This document shows, one piece after another, positions 7,212 to 14,809 of a stretch of DNA of 14,853 nt. The stretch is from positions 1-14,853 of the forward strand of contig JAKAOC010000006.1 in assembly GCA_021823385.1 (NCBI GenBank), given 5' to 3'. Numbering within the stretch: the first letter of the stretch is position 1; the number at the start of each line of letters is the position of its first letter. The DNA is from Actinomycetes bacterium. GTDB lineage: Bacteria > Actinomycetota > Acidimicrobiia > Acidimicrobiales > Acidimicrobiaceae. A program made the translations under genes and the position numbers. The notes below the pieces were generated by a model. It searched no databases. It had not been told where the DNA came from and worked only from the letters and a program-made list of their open reading frames with translations.

Positions 7212-7637
7212 ATGGACGTCTACACGGATGGTGCTTGCCTGGGCAATCCAGGCCCGGGAGGATGGGCTTGGCTGGTTCCGGGCGGGGAAAGCGACTCCGG
7301 CGGAGAGAGCCGGACCACCAATCAGCGCATGGAGCTGCTGGCTGTGCTGCGGGTGCTCGAACGTTTCGACGAAGATCTCAGCGTCCACTCCGATTCGGCT
7401 TACGTCGTCAACTGCTTCAACCAGAAGTGGTGGGTCGGCTGGGAGCGCAAGGGATGGAGGACGGCGTCTGGATCACAGGTGGCCAATCTGGATCTGTGGC
7501 GGCCGGTGATCGATCACTTCAAGGCACGCAAGGGCCTCGTCTTCGTGAAGGTGAAGGGCCACTCGGGAGACACGTACAACGAAATGGCCGACGTGCTTGC
7601 CAATTCCGCCGCGCACCGGATGGCGCAGGCAAAGTAG
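7212..7637 (+). CDS. rnhA: Ribonuclease HI
   Basis: RNase HI cuts the RNA strand of RNA:DNA hybrids, removing primers and R-loops in the cytoplasm. The protein (141 residues from this start) has the whole E. coli-type active site: Asp in VYTDGACLGNPGPGG, Glu in TTNQRMELLAV, Asp in HSDSAYV, His in KVKGHSGD and Asp in NEMADVLANSAA; counted from the alternative start at 7185 these are D15, E50, D70, H126 and D136, close to E. coli D10/E48/D70/H124/D134. The basic, Trp-rich handle region (NQKWWVGWERKGW) is present. I favour ATG 7212 because GGGAGG (7203-7208) lies just upstream, though the 3-nt gap is tight; ATG 7185 adds nine residues and remains possible. It is divergent from aceE and 67 nt before the SDR gene. 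Confidence 0.94.
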   Translation: MDVYTDGACLGNPGPGGWAWLVPGGESDSGGESRTTNQRMELLAVLRVLERFDEDLSVHSDSAYVVNCFNQKWWVGWERKGWRTASGSQVANLDLWRPVIDHFKARKGLVFVKVKGHSGDTYNEMADVLANSAAHRMAQAK

Positions 7638-7691
7638 AGCCTCTCGCACCGCCAAATCGGCAATGGTCTCGCCATTGGCTCCGCCGAAGCA

Positions 7692-7697
7692 TAGAGT
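7692..7697 (+). promoter_or_regulatory. Candidate -10 box (TAGAGT) for a leaderless SDR transcript
   Basis: TAGAGT ends 7 nt before the ATG at 7705. TCGCCA (7669-7674) sits 17 nt upstream as a possible, weak -35. There is no well-spaced Shine-Dalgarno, so initiation on a leaderless RNA is plausible. Confidence 0.35.
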
Positions 7698-7704
7698 CGA
7701 GGGC

Positions 7705-8472
7705 ATGAACATCAGCGGCTCATCAGCAATCGTCACCGGCGGTGCCTCCGGGCTCGGAGCAGCCACCGCCAAGATGCTCGTCGAGGCGGGCGCCTACTGC
7801 ACTCTCGTGGACCGGGACGAAGCCCGGGCCAAGGACATGGCGGAATCGCTCGGGAAGTTGGCCACTTACATCGTGGCCGACGTTTCTGACGCGACCGAAG
7901 TCCAGGCCGCGGTCGAATTCGCCGCCTCGAAGGCTCCCCTTAGGGTGGCAGTGAACTGCGCCGGGATAGGCGTGGGCGAGAGGACCATTGCCAAGGACGG
8001 CACACCTCACAGCTTGGACGCGTTCGAGAGGGTCATACGAGTCAACCTGATCGGCACTTTCAACGTCCTACGCCTCGCCGCCCAGGCCATGTCCAGGGTT
8101 GAGCCGCTCGAGCACGGCGAGCGCGGAGTCGTCGTGAACACGGCCTCCATCGCGGCCTTCGATGGCCAGATCGGACAGGTGGCCTACTCCGCATCCAAGG
8201 GCGGCATCGTGGGATTGACTCTTCCGGCCGCTCGCGACCTGGCGGCGGTGGGAATCCGGGTCGTCACCATCGCCCCGGGAATCATGGACACCCCGCTCCT
8301 CGGGCAGCTTCCCGAGGAGATCCGCAAGCTGCTCGCAGCCGGCGTGCCCTTCCCGCACCGCCTGGGGGTGCCCGAGGACTTCGCCTCCATGGTGGGCGAG
8401 ATCGTGCGCAACGGCTACCTCAATGGCGAGGTGATCCGCTTGGATGGCGCGCTTAGGATGCCGCCCAAGTAG
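7705..8472 (+). CDS. Short-chain dehydrogenase, type II 3-hydroxyacyl-CoA dehydrogenase-like
   Basis: This 255-residue NAD-dependent oxidoreductase closely resembles human HSD17B10 (SCHAD II), which oxidises 3-hydroxyacyl-CoA and 2-methyl-3-hydroxybutyryl-CoA. The Rossmann motif TGGASGLG spans 11-18, and D36 ending the second strand selects NAD over NADP. NCAG is at 84-87 and the catalytic set is N114, S148, Y161 and K165 (YSASK). The stretch [21 protein letters not shown], the [12 protein letters not shown] segment, VPFPHRLG and the end [12 protein letters not shown] are characteristic of the HSD10 group, which supports more than a generic SDR call. The frame is open upstream to 7597, overlapping rnhA, but that part is non-homologous; ATG 7705 begins right at the family start. 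With the acyl-CoA dehydrogenase at the left edge it would suit fatty-acid or isoleucine breakdown, although the two are far apart. Confidence 0.93.
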   Translation: MNISGSSAIVTGGASGLGAATAKMLVEAGAYCTLVDRDEARAKDMAESLGKLATYIVADVSDATEVQAAVEFAASKAPLRVAVNCAGIGVGERTIAKDGTPHSLDAFERVIRVNLIGTFNVLRLAAQAMSRVEPLEHGERGVVVNTASIAAFDGQIGQVAYSASKGGIVGLTLPAARDLAAVGIRVVTIAPGIMDTPLLGQLPEEIRKLLAAGVPFPHRLGVPEDFASMVGEIVRNGYLNGEVIRLDGALRMPPK

Positions 8473-8525
8473 CAGGCCTCTGCATTGGCCCAAGACGTCA
8501 CAAGGCGAGCGGGCCCGAGCGGCAA

Positions 8526-8531
8526 TAGCAT
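8526..8531 (+). promoter_or_regulatory. Candidate -10 box (TAGCAT) for a leaderless reductase transcript
   Basis: TAGCAT ends 6 nt before the ATG at 8538. No good -35 is visible at 16-18 nt and no Shine-Dalgarno precedes the ATG. The support is the spacing shared with three other starts in the window. Confidence 0.3.
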
Positions 8532-8537
8532 GGTCAT

Positions 8538-9500
8538 ATGCGCTTTGTCGACTTGGGCCAGGCCCGCGCCTCCATAATCGGTCTGGGCACCTGGCAGTTC
8601 GGCTCGAGAGAGTGGAATTACGGTTCGCACTACGCCGATGACACGGCCAAACGGATCATCGAGCGCGCGCTCGAGCTGGGCGTGAATCTCATCGACACTG
8701 CCGAGATGTACGGTTTCGGCGCGTCGGAGAGGATCATAGGGTCTGTGCTGGCCCAGGTGCCGAGCGGAGCCGTGATCGCCTCCAAAATCGTGCCGTTCAC
8801 CTACTCGCCCGGGTACGTGACGTCGCGGTGCACCAAGAGCAGGCGGCGCTTGGGAGTCGAGGCGATCGACCTCTACCAGGTGCACTTCCCGAATCCCGTG
8901 GACCGCCTGGACCGCCTGGCCGGCGCGCTGGACGGCCTTGTCGACCGGGGCATGGTGCGGTCGGTTGGGGTGTCCAATTTCTCGGTGGCCGCCTGGGACC
9001 GCCTTGGCGGAATGGCCAAGGCGCCGATCGTTTCCAACCAGGTTCACTACTCGCTTCTCGAACGGCGCCCCGAGGCCGAGCATTTGCCCTATGCACTTGC
9101 CAACTCCAAGGTGGTCATCGCCTATTCGCCGATCGAGCAGGGGGTGTTGTCGGGCAAGTATGGCCGCTCCAATCGGCCCCGCGACATCCGTCGTATGAAC
9201 CGCAACTTCGCCCCGGACTCCCTGGAGCGGATGCAGCCGCTCCTGGCCGCGCTGGCCCGCATCGCAAAAGCCCACGACGCGACTTCGGCTCAGATCGCCC
9301 TGGCCTGGGTCGTTTCCCACCCCAACGTGATCGCCATCCCCGGTGCGTCGTCGGTCGCTCAACTCGAGGCCAACGCGGCCGCGGCGGATATCGAGCTTGG
9401 CCGGGAGGAGGTCGCCGAACTGGAGGCGGCGTCGGATCTGTATCGTGACTCGGCGGGTAACCGGGCTCTGCGCGCCATGCGCACCCGGATAGGAATTTGA
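8538..9500 (+). CDS. Aldo/keto reductase
   Basis: A 320-residue NADPH-dependent TIM-barrel oxidoreductase that would reduce aldehydes or ketones to alcohols. The catalytic tetrad is complete: D53 and Y58 in NLIDTAEMYG, K83 in IASKI and H116 in YQVHFPNP. Other family landmarks are GLGTWQFG near the start, VRSVGVSNFS, the SNQVHYSLLER strand, AYSPIEQGVLSGKYG and the NADPH-binding IAIPGASSVAQLEANAAAADIEL near the C-terminus. The pattern is that of the AKR11/12-like bacterial reductases with unknown natural substrate. The gene starts 65 nt after the SDR; a weak hairpin directly follows its stop, so it probably ends a small transcription unit. Confidence 0.93.
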   Translation: MRFVDLGQARASIIGLGTWQFGSREWNYGSHYADDTAKRIIERALELGVNLIDTAEMYGFGASERIIGSVLAQVPSGAVIASKIVPFTYSPGYVTSRCTKSRRRLGVEAIDLYQVHFPNPVDRLDRLAGALDGLVDRGMVRSVGVSNFSVAAWDRLGGMAKAPIVSNQVHYSLLERRPEAEHLPYALANSKVVIAYSPIEQGVLSGKYGRSNRPRDIRRMNRNFAPDSLERMQPLLAALARIAKAHDATSAQIALAWVVSHPNVIAIPGASSVAQLEANAAAADIELGREEVAELEAASDLYRDSAGNRALRAMRTRIGI

Positions 9501-9502
9501 GG

Positions 9503-9516
9503 GCGCCTCTAGGCGC
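9503..9516 (+). terminator. Weak hairpin after the aldo/keto reductase
   Basis: GCGCC and GGCGC pair around a TCTA loop, three nt after the stop codon, followed by TTAAT. The stem is only 5-6 bp and the T-tract is poor, so termination here would be partial at best. Confidence 0.35.
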
Positions 9517-9563
9517 TTAATCCGTGGGCGCTGCGAGGCGGCGCTGCTGGAACTGGAGAGCTG

Positions 9564-9671
9564 ATGCCAACGGATGCGGACTTGCCCGGATCGCCGGGCG
9601 GATTCGCAGGTGAGCCAATTTGCACGGAGCCAAGCGGCGGGACCCCCCGCCGCGGCTCTTTGTGCCGATGA
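9564..9671 (+). CDS. Possible 35-codon upstream ORF before the ABC exporter
   Basis: An ATG with GGAG (9555-9558) five nt upstream opens a 35-residue frame rich in Pro, Gly and Ser with two Cys; I recognise no family. Its TGA (9669-9671) overlaps an in-frame ATG of the exporter (9668) as ATGA, the usual geometry of translational coupling. Against it, third-position GC is clearly lower than in the exporter frame across the shared stretch, and the exporter has its own well-placed TTG start inside this ORF. It may be a regulatory leader peptide or chance. Confidence 0.25.
   Translation: MPTDADLPGSPGGFAGEPICTEPSGGTPRRGSLCR
9608..9613 (+). promoter_or_regulatory. Ribosome binding site supporting a TTG start
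   Basis: AGGTGA, a six-of-six match to the 3' half of the extended Shine-Dalgarno sequence, lies 6 nt before the TTG at 9620. Its last three bases are also the in-frame stop that bounds the exporter frame, so this TTG is the furthest upstream start possible. Confidence 0.55.
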
Positions 9672-12600
9672 AGCCGCGCGGGCCGGGAGGCTCGCAAAGC
9701 GGCTGGGTCCGACGTCTTGCCTCCGTCGTCCTCACTCGGCGCCTCTCGGTTTTCCTGACCCTCTCCACCGCGGTGGTGGGAATGCTGGCCGGGGTGGTCG
9801 TGCCCCTGGTCGAGCGGGACATCATCGACCGGGTGATGGTTGCCCATCATGGCTCGGCGCGGCCATATGTGATCCTCATCGTCGCCATCGCCATCGCCAC
9901 TTTCGGCCTGTCCTTCCTTCGCCGCTACTTCGGTGGCCGGCTGGCCTTCGACGTTCAGCACGACCTGCGCGAGCAGATCTTCAGTCATCTCCAGCGCCTC
10001 GATTTCGCCCGCCACGACGAGCTCCAGACGGGCCAGCTCGTCTCCCGGGCCAACTCCGACATAGGGCTGGTCCAGGGCCTGCTCTCGTTTATGCCCTTGA
10101 TGATCGGCAACCTGGTGATGCTGGCCGTCTCGCTGGTCGTGATGTTTGTCCTTTCGCCCGAGCTGGCGCTGGTCGAGACCCTGGCCCTGCCGCTGCTGGC
10201 GTTTGTCTCCGTGTCGCTCCGGTCGCGCGTTTTCCCGGCGAGCTACGACGCCCAGCAGAAAGAGGGGCAGGTCGTAACCGTTGCCGAGGAGTCCATCGCC
10301 GGAGTTCGGGTGGTCAAGGGCTTTGGCAGGGAACAGGCACAGGTCCGCAGCCTCGCCTCCGCTGCACTCGAGCTCTTCCAGGCCCGTGTCCGCCTGGTCA
10401 AGCTGCAGGCGGGCCTGAGCTCGACGCTCTCGGCCATCCCGGGGATAGTGCAGGCCCTGGTCCTGCTTATCGGTGGGTACCTCGCACTCCACGGCCACCT
10501 GACCGTGGGGACCTTTCTGGTCTTCTTCTCCTACATCACCCAAATGCAGGCCCCGGTCCGACAGCTCAGCACTCTTATCGCCTTTTCCCAGCAGGCACGG
10601 GCGGGAGCCGAGCGGATCTTCGAGCTGCTTGATGCCAATCCCCTCGTCACGGATCCGGCCGAGCCGTTGACCGACTTCCCTGCTGGGGACGTGGTCTTCT
10701 CGGGGGTCGACTTTGCCTACCAGCCCGGTAGCAAGGTGCTCGACGGACTTGACCTCGTCGTCGCGGCAGGGCGCGTCACCGCCGTGGTCGGCAGGTCCGG
10801 CTCCGGCAAGTCGACCCTTGCGCTACTGCTTCCACGCTTCTATGACGTGACCGGTGGAGCGGTGACCATCGGTGGAGTCGATATCCGGAGTCTGAGGCTC
10901 TCCGACCTGCGCAAGAGGATCGGGGTCGTTTTCGAGGAGAGCTTCCTGTTCTCGGACACCATCGCGGCCAACATCGCCTACGGCACGCCGGGTGCCAGCC
11001 GGAGTGAGATCGAGCGCGCTGCGGAGATGGCGGGGGCCAGGGAATTCATCGAGCGGCTTCCAGGTGGATTCGAGACGACCGTGGGCGAGGCCGGGATAAC
11101 CCTCTCGGGCGGGCAACGCCAGCGCGTGGCGCTGGCCCGGGCTCTCATTTCCGACCCCGAGATCCTGATCCTGGACGACGCCACCTCGGCGGTGGACGCC
11201 GTGACCGAGTCGGCGATACATGAGTCCATCAAGCGGTTTGCCCGGGAGCGGACCGTGCTTCTGATCGCGCACCGCCGCTCCACGTTGGAGCTTGCGGACA
11301 CCGTGGTGGTGCTGGACCGCGGAAAGGTCGCCGGCCAAGGGACCCAAGAGCATCTCGCCGGGTCCAGCGGGGCCTTCAGGGCCCTGATGGAGGGTGAGGG
11401 TGACGCACTGGCAGAGGAGAGCGATGGCCGCGCATCGGTGGCGCCTGTAGGCGCGCAGGGCCGGACGATGGCGGCCGCTCCGTTGTCCATGGTCCGCGGC
11501 GGAGGAGGCGGAGGCATGGGCGGCGCCATGGGGGCTGCTCTTTCCGCCACGCCCAAGCTGCTCGAGGAGCTGGCCCGCCTCCCTGAGGAGACCCGCGTTC
11601 CCGAGGTCGACGAGGCAGCGGTTACGGCGCCGGCCAAGTCCTTCTCGTTCAGAAGGTTCCTGAGGCCATTCCGCCGCGGATTGGTGCTTGGCTTGGCGCT
11701 GCTCGGCGCCGACACCATCCTTTCCCTAACCGGGCCATCTTTGGTGCGCGCGGGCATCGACAGCGGAGTGGGGGCCAAAGCTCCTCTGGTGATAGTGCTC
11801 GTGTCGGCCGCATACCTGCTGGTCGCGTTGGTGGACTGGCTGGTGGTGTGGGCGCAGGCCCGCGTGACCGGCATCACGGCCGAGCGGGCCCTCTATGCGC
11901 TTCGTCTGCGCATTTTCTCGCATCTCAGCCGGCTGGGCATGGACTACTACGAGAGCGAAATGAGCGGGCGCATCCTCACCCGCATGACCACTGATCCGGA
12001 CGCGCTCTCCAATCTCCTGCAGAGCGGGATCACAAATGCCCTGGTCAACGTGCTCAGCTTTGTGGGTGTAGCCGGGGTGATGCTGGTGGCCAACGCGAAA
12101 CTGACGCTGGCGGCCCTGTGGGTGCTCGTCCCACTGGCGGCGGCAACGGTCTGGTTCCAGAGGAGCTCCCAGCGCGCCTACCGTCTTGCGCGCGAGCGTG
12201 TGGCGGCGGTGAATGCGAACCTCGCTGAGGGGCTTTCGGGGGTGAGAGTCACTCAGGCTTTCAGACGCGAGAGCCGTAACACCCAGAAGTTTTCGGCCCT
12301 GAGCATGGGCTATCGTGACGCGAGGGTGCGGGCCCAGCGCCTGGTGGCCGTCTACTTTCCTTTCGTTCTCTTCCTCTCCGACGTGGCCTCCGCCTCGGTG
12401 CTGGGTGCGGGCGCCGGCCTGGTGGCGCGCCAGCAGATCGGGGTCGGAGCCGTGATCGCCTTTACGCTTTACATCGACCAGCTCTTCTCTCCTATCCAGC
12501 AGCTCTCCCAGACCTTTGACCAATGGCAGCAGGCGCAGGTCGCCATCGGCCAAGTGGGCAAGCTGATGCGCACCCCGGTGAGCACACCTGAGGACGAGGC

Positions 12601-13369
12601 TCCGCTCGACCCAGGACGGATCACCGGTAGGATCCGCTTCCAGGACGTCGCCTTCAGCTATTCCGCCGACGCGCCCTCTGCCTTGGGGGACTTCGACTTC
12701 GAGTTTCGGCCCGGCGAGTCCGTCGCCCTGGTGGGGGAGACCGGAGCGGGCAAGACCACGGTGTTGAAGCTGATGGCCCGCTTCTACGATCCCACGGCGG
12801 GCGCGGTCCTGGTCGACGGCGTGGATCTCCGCCGTCTCGACCTTGACGCCTATCGCCGCCAGGTCGCCTACGTTCCCCAAGAGCCCTTCCTCTTCTCGGC
12901 CAGCGTGGCCGAAAACATAGCCTTCGCGGTCGACGGGGCCACGGAGGCCAAGATCGAGGGGGCCGCAAAAGCAGTCGGGGCGCACGACTTCATTGCCAAG
13001 CTGCCCGGTGGATACCAATATCAGGTGAGCGAGCGCGGCCGGGCGCTCTCGGCGGGTCAGCGCCAGCTCATAGCATTGGCCCGCGCGTACCTGGTGGCTC
13101 CCGCCCTGCTGCTCCTGGACGAGGCGACCGCGAACCTGGATCTGGCCACCGAGCGGAAGGTGGCCGAGGCGATGCGCGTGGTGGTTGGGGGGCGCACCTC
13201 GGTCATGGTGGCCCATCGCCTCCCCAGCGCAGCCATGGCGGATCGCATCGTGGTCATGCGGCACGGCCGCATTGCCGAAGTGGGCTCCCACGCCGAGCTG
13301 ATCGAGGCGGGAGGGCTTTACGCCGCGATGTGGGAAAGCTTCGGTACCGCTACCACATCTGTTGCCTAG
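9620..13369 (+). CDS. Fused double ABC exporter (TMD-NBD-TMD-NBD), Rv0194-like
   Basis: A 1249-residue inner-membrane pump in which two half-exporters are joined head to tail, the layout of mycobacterial Rv0194, a multidrug exporter. The first TMD is about 30-330 and the first NBD has Walker A GRSGSGKS (391-398), signature LSGGQ (495-499), Walker B ILILDD (515-520) and H551. After a linker with six glycines (627-632) comes the second TMD (about 680-980), then Walker A GETGAGKT (1039-1046), Q1087, LSAGQ (1143-1147), LLLLDE (to E1168) and H1199. NBD1 has E439 where the Q-loop Gln belongs and D520 instead of the catalytic Glu, while NBD2 is complete but has LSAGQ. This gives one canonical and one degenerate ATP site, as in heterodimeric exporters. 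TTG 9620 is chosen for its AGGTGA and high third-position GC; GTG 9662 or ATG 9668 are alternatives. Substrate unknown. Confidence 0.95.
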   Translation: MHGAKRRDPPPRLFVPMKPRGPGGSQSGWVRRLASVVLTRRLSVFLTLSTAVVGMLAGVVVPLVERDIIDRVMVAHHGSARPYVILIVAIAIATFGLSFLRRYFGGRLAFDVQHDLREQIFSHLQRLDFARHDELQTGQLVSRANSDIGLVQGLLSFMPLMIGNLVMLAVSLVVMFVLSPELALVETLALPLLAFVSVSLRSRVFPASYDAQQKEGQVVTVAEESIAGVRVVKGFGREQAQVRSLASAALELFQARVRLVKLQAGLSSTLSAIPGIVQALVLLIGGYLALHGHLTVGTFLVFFSYITQMQAPVRQLSTLIAFSQQARAGAERIFELLDANPLVTDPAEPLTDFPAGDVVFSGVDFAYQPGSKVLDGLDLVVAAGRVTAVVGRSGSGKSTLALLLPRFYDVTGGAVTIGGVDIRSLRLSDLRKRIGVVFEESFLFSDTIAANIAYGTPGASRSEIERAAEMAGAREFIERLPGGFETTVGEAGITLSGGQRQRVALARALISDPEILILDDATSAVDAVTESAIHESIKRFARERTVLLIAHRRSTLELADTVVVLDRGKVAGQGTQEHLAGSSGAFRALMEGEGDALAEESDGRASVAPVGAQGRTMAAAPLSMVRGGGGGGMGGAMGAALSATPKLLEELARLPEETRVPEVDEAAVTAPAKSFSFRRFLRPFRRGLVLGLALLGADTILSLTGPSLVRAGIDSGVGAKAPLVIVLVSAAYLLVALVDWLVVWAQARVTGITAERALYALRLRIFSHLSRLGMDYYESEMSGRILTRMTTDPDALSNLLQSGITNALVNVLSFVGVAGVMLVANAKLTLAALWVLVPLAAATVWFQRSSQRAYRLARERVAAVNANLAEGLSGVRVTQAFRRESRNTQKFSALSMGYRDARVRAQRLVAVYFPFVLFLSDVASASVLGAGAGLVARQQIGVGAVIAFTLYIDQLFSPIQQLSQTFDQWQQAQVAIGQVGKLMRTPVSTPEDEAPLDPGRITGRIRFQDVAFSYSADAPSALGDFDFEFRPGESVALVGETGAGKTTVLKLMARFYDPTAGAVLVDGVDLRRLDLDAYRRQVAYVPQEPFLFSASVAENIAFAVDGATEAKIEGAAKAVGAHDFIAKLPGGYQYQVSERGRALSAGQRQLIALARAYLVAPALLLLDEATANLDLATERKVAEAMRVVVGGRTSVMVAHRLPSAAMADRIVVMRHGRIAEVGSHAELIEAGGLYAAMWESFGTATTSVA

Positions 13370-13419
13370 GCGGCCGGAGTGAATTGCCTCGTTGTCCGGT
13401 GTTTACTACCTTTTGGTGG

Positions 13420-13460
13420 GCGGCCGATTTGGCCGCAAGGTGACGCCCTGCCCTCAGGGC
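13420..13460 (+). other. Two tandem hairpins between the exporter and the OsmC-like gene
   Basis: GCGGCC/GGCCGC closes a 5-nt loop (13420-13436), then GCCCTG/CAGGGC closes a 4-nt loop (13445-13460). Neither has a T-tract. They end 10 nt before the AGGAG of the OsmC-like gene and could be a leader structure or a Rho-type end of the exporter transcript. Confidence 0.4.
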
Positions 13461-13479
13461 GACGAGGCGAGGAGCCAAG

Positions 13480-13938
13480 ATGCCTACTGAGGAGCAATCG
13501 GAGTCGGTGACCGTCGAGGTCAACCTCGAGCTGTTGGAGGGGTACCGTTTCGCCGTGAGTTTCGACCCGGGTGCGGAGCCGGAACTCTTCATGGACGAAC
13601 CCGTCCCCCTGGGCGACGGCAACGGTCCCAACGCCTCGCGCGTGCTTGCTTCCGCGGTGGCAAACTGCCTGTCGGCGAGCCTGCTCTTCTGCTTGCGCAA
13701 ATCGAGGGTTGAGGTCAAAAGCCTGAAGACGACCGCGACCGCAACTTTGGTGAGGAACGAGAAAGGTCGTATGCGCGTCGGCGGCATCAAGGTCCACATA
13801 GATCCGGAGTTGGAGGGAGACATCTCCCGCCTCAGCCGCTGCATGACGCTTTTCGAAGACTTCTGCGTCGTGACCGAGAGCGTGCGCAATGGGTTGCCTA
13901 TCGAGGTTGAGGTCAGCCAGCCTTCGACTGGGTCGTAG
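13480..13938 (+). CDS. OsmC/Ohr-family protein
   Basis: A 152-residue cytoplasmic protein of the OsmC family, thiol-dependent peroxidases that reduce organic hydroperoxides. The central helix PNASRVLASAVANCLSASLL carries C63 and the later helix RCMTLFEDFCVVTESVRNG carries C129; these occupy the positions of the two redox cysteines of Ohr/OsmC, in the AxxNC and FCxVTESVRNG forms seen in the family. Two further cysteines (C71, C121) lie close by. The C-terminal strand IEVEV is typical. The start ATG has AGGAG (13470-13474) five nt upstream. The N-terminal 45 residues are short and acidic and do not clearly show the usual Arg of the active site, so the sub-family (Ohr, OsmC or YhfA-like) is not settled. 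The gene begins 110 nt after the exporter. Confidence 0.87.
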   Translation: MPTEEQSESVTVEVNLELLEGYRFAVSFDPGAEPELFMDEPVPLGDGNGPNASRVLASAVANCLSASLLFCLRKSRVEVKSLKTTATATLVRNEKGRMRVGGIKVHIDPELEGDISRLSRCMTLFEDFCVVTESVRNGLPIEVEVSQPSTGS

Positions 13939-14204
13939 CCTCCGGCGCCGAACGCCCGTATGGGCTCCCTCGGGAAACGGTCAGTCGGCAGATCGCTGGT
14001 CAGCGGACCCGTTCCCCCTTTGGAGCCGGCCATGGGCCCGATTGTGCGGCCTCCATCGCGCCAGCGGGTCCAGGCCGGGAATGCCACCTGTGAAGTTCGG
14101 TCTGGTGACGCTTTTGCCTCGCGGCCAGGACCAAGTGCCCTAACGCTGCTCGCGACCCGTCTTTAGGTTCTGGGTCGAACGGAAAAGTGGCCCAGAGGCG
14201 AAGA
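13939..14204. other. Intergenic spacer, no convincing gene
   Basis: The 266 nt between the OsmC-like gene and the ferritin-like lipoprotein hold only short frames (for example a 68-codon plus-strand frame at 13960) that lack ribosome binding sites and recognisable products. TAGGTT at 14164-14169 is a possible -10 box that would give about a 29-nt leader containing the AGAGG of the next gene; its -35 is poor. Confidence 0.45.
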
Positions 14205-14747
14205 ATGGCACGAGTAACCCGAATTATTGCAGCGTTGGGAGTACTGGGCGGGGGCACCGCCGCCTGCGGATCGGCGGCTCCGTCCTCCTCGGGTGGCACC
14301 CCCTCGACCGTGCCCGGGACCACCGGGAGTACTCTCAATCACTCGCCTGTCTCGACCATGGCATCCAGCCCGGTGCTTGCCGAAGCGATCGACAAGCTTT
14401 ACAGCGCCGAGGCCGGCGCCAAGGCCACCTACAACAACATCGTGCTCGCCTACGGCGAGGTCGGTCCCTTTGCGACCATCGCCAACGCCGAGCAGACACA
14501 CATGGCCACCCTTGCCCAGGTGGCCAAGAACCACGGAGTCACCCTCCCCGGTGGAACCTTCACCGGCAGCGCAGTACCGTCCGGATACACCGCGGCCTGT
14601 CAGCTCGGGTCCACCACCGAGCAGACCATCATCGCGCTTTATAACCAGTACATCCCTCAAGTCACCAGCTACAAGGACGCCACGACAGCTTTCCAGAGCC
14701 TGCTCGAAGCGTCTCAGAATCATCTGACAGCGTTTCAGCGCTGTTAG
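14205..14747 (+). CDS. Ferritin-like (DUF2202-like) lipoprotein
   Basis: A 180-residue probable lipoprotein with a four-helix ferritin-like domain facing outside the membrane. MARVTRI, a hydrophobic run and GTAAC place the lipid-attached cysteine at C21; a Ser/Thr/Pro/Gly linker follows to about residue 55. The domain shows LYSAEAGAKATYNNI (E69), IANAEQTHMATL (E96xxH99), STTEQTIIALY (E139) and LLEASQNHLTAF (E168, H173), matching the order of di-iron ligands, although the last pair is spaced E-x4-H rather than ExxH. C132 and the terminal C180 could pair as a disulfide. ATG 14205 is preferred because AGAGG (14194-14198) lies 6 nt upstream; GTG 14187 would add six residues. Iron binding is inferred; DUF2202 proteins have no agreed function. 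A weak hairpin with a T-run follows the gene. Confidence 0.8.
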   Translation: MARVTRIIAALGVLGGGTAACGSAAPSSSGGTPSTVPGTTGSTLNHSPVSTMASSPVLAEAIDKLYSAEAGAKATYNNIVLAYGEVGPFATIANAEQTHMATLAQVAKNHGVTLPGGTFTGSAVPSGYTAACQLGSTTEQTIIALYNQYIPQVTSYKDATTAFQSLLEASQNHLTAFQRC

Positions 14748-14793
14748 TGGCAGGTGAAAGGGGGGTGCCGTGCGCGCTCCCAGGAGATGCAGG

Positions 14794-14809
14794 AGCCCCT
14801 CGGGCTTTT
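14794..14809 (+). terminator. Weak terminator-like hairpin after the ferritin-like gene
   Basis: AGCCC pairs with GGGCT around a 3-nt loop and is followed by TTT, 47 nt after the stop. The stem is short, so confidence is limited. Confidence 0.4.

Noticed and set aside
9509..10543. 344-codon minus-strand frame opposite the exporter start
   Set aside because: Very rich in Gln, Asp, His and Gly with no family resemblance; antisense shadow of a clear gene.
11726..13291. 521-codon open frame on the minus strand opposite the ABC exporter
   Set aside because: It mirrors the codon bias of the exporter on the other strand, is rich in His, Gly and Arg and shows no domain; a typical high-GC shadow frame.
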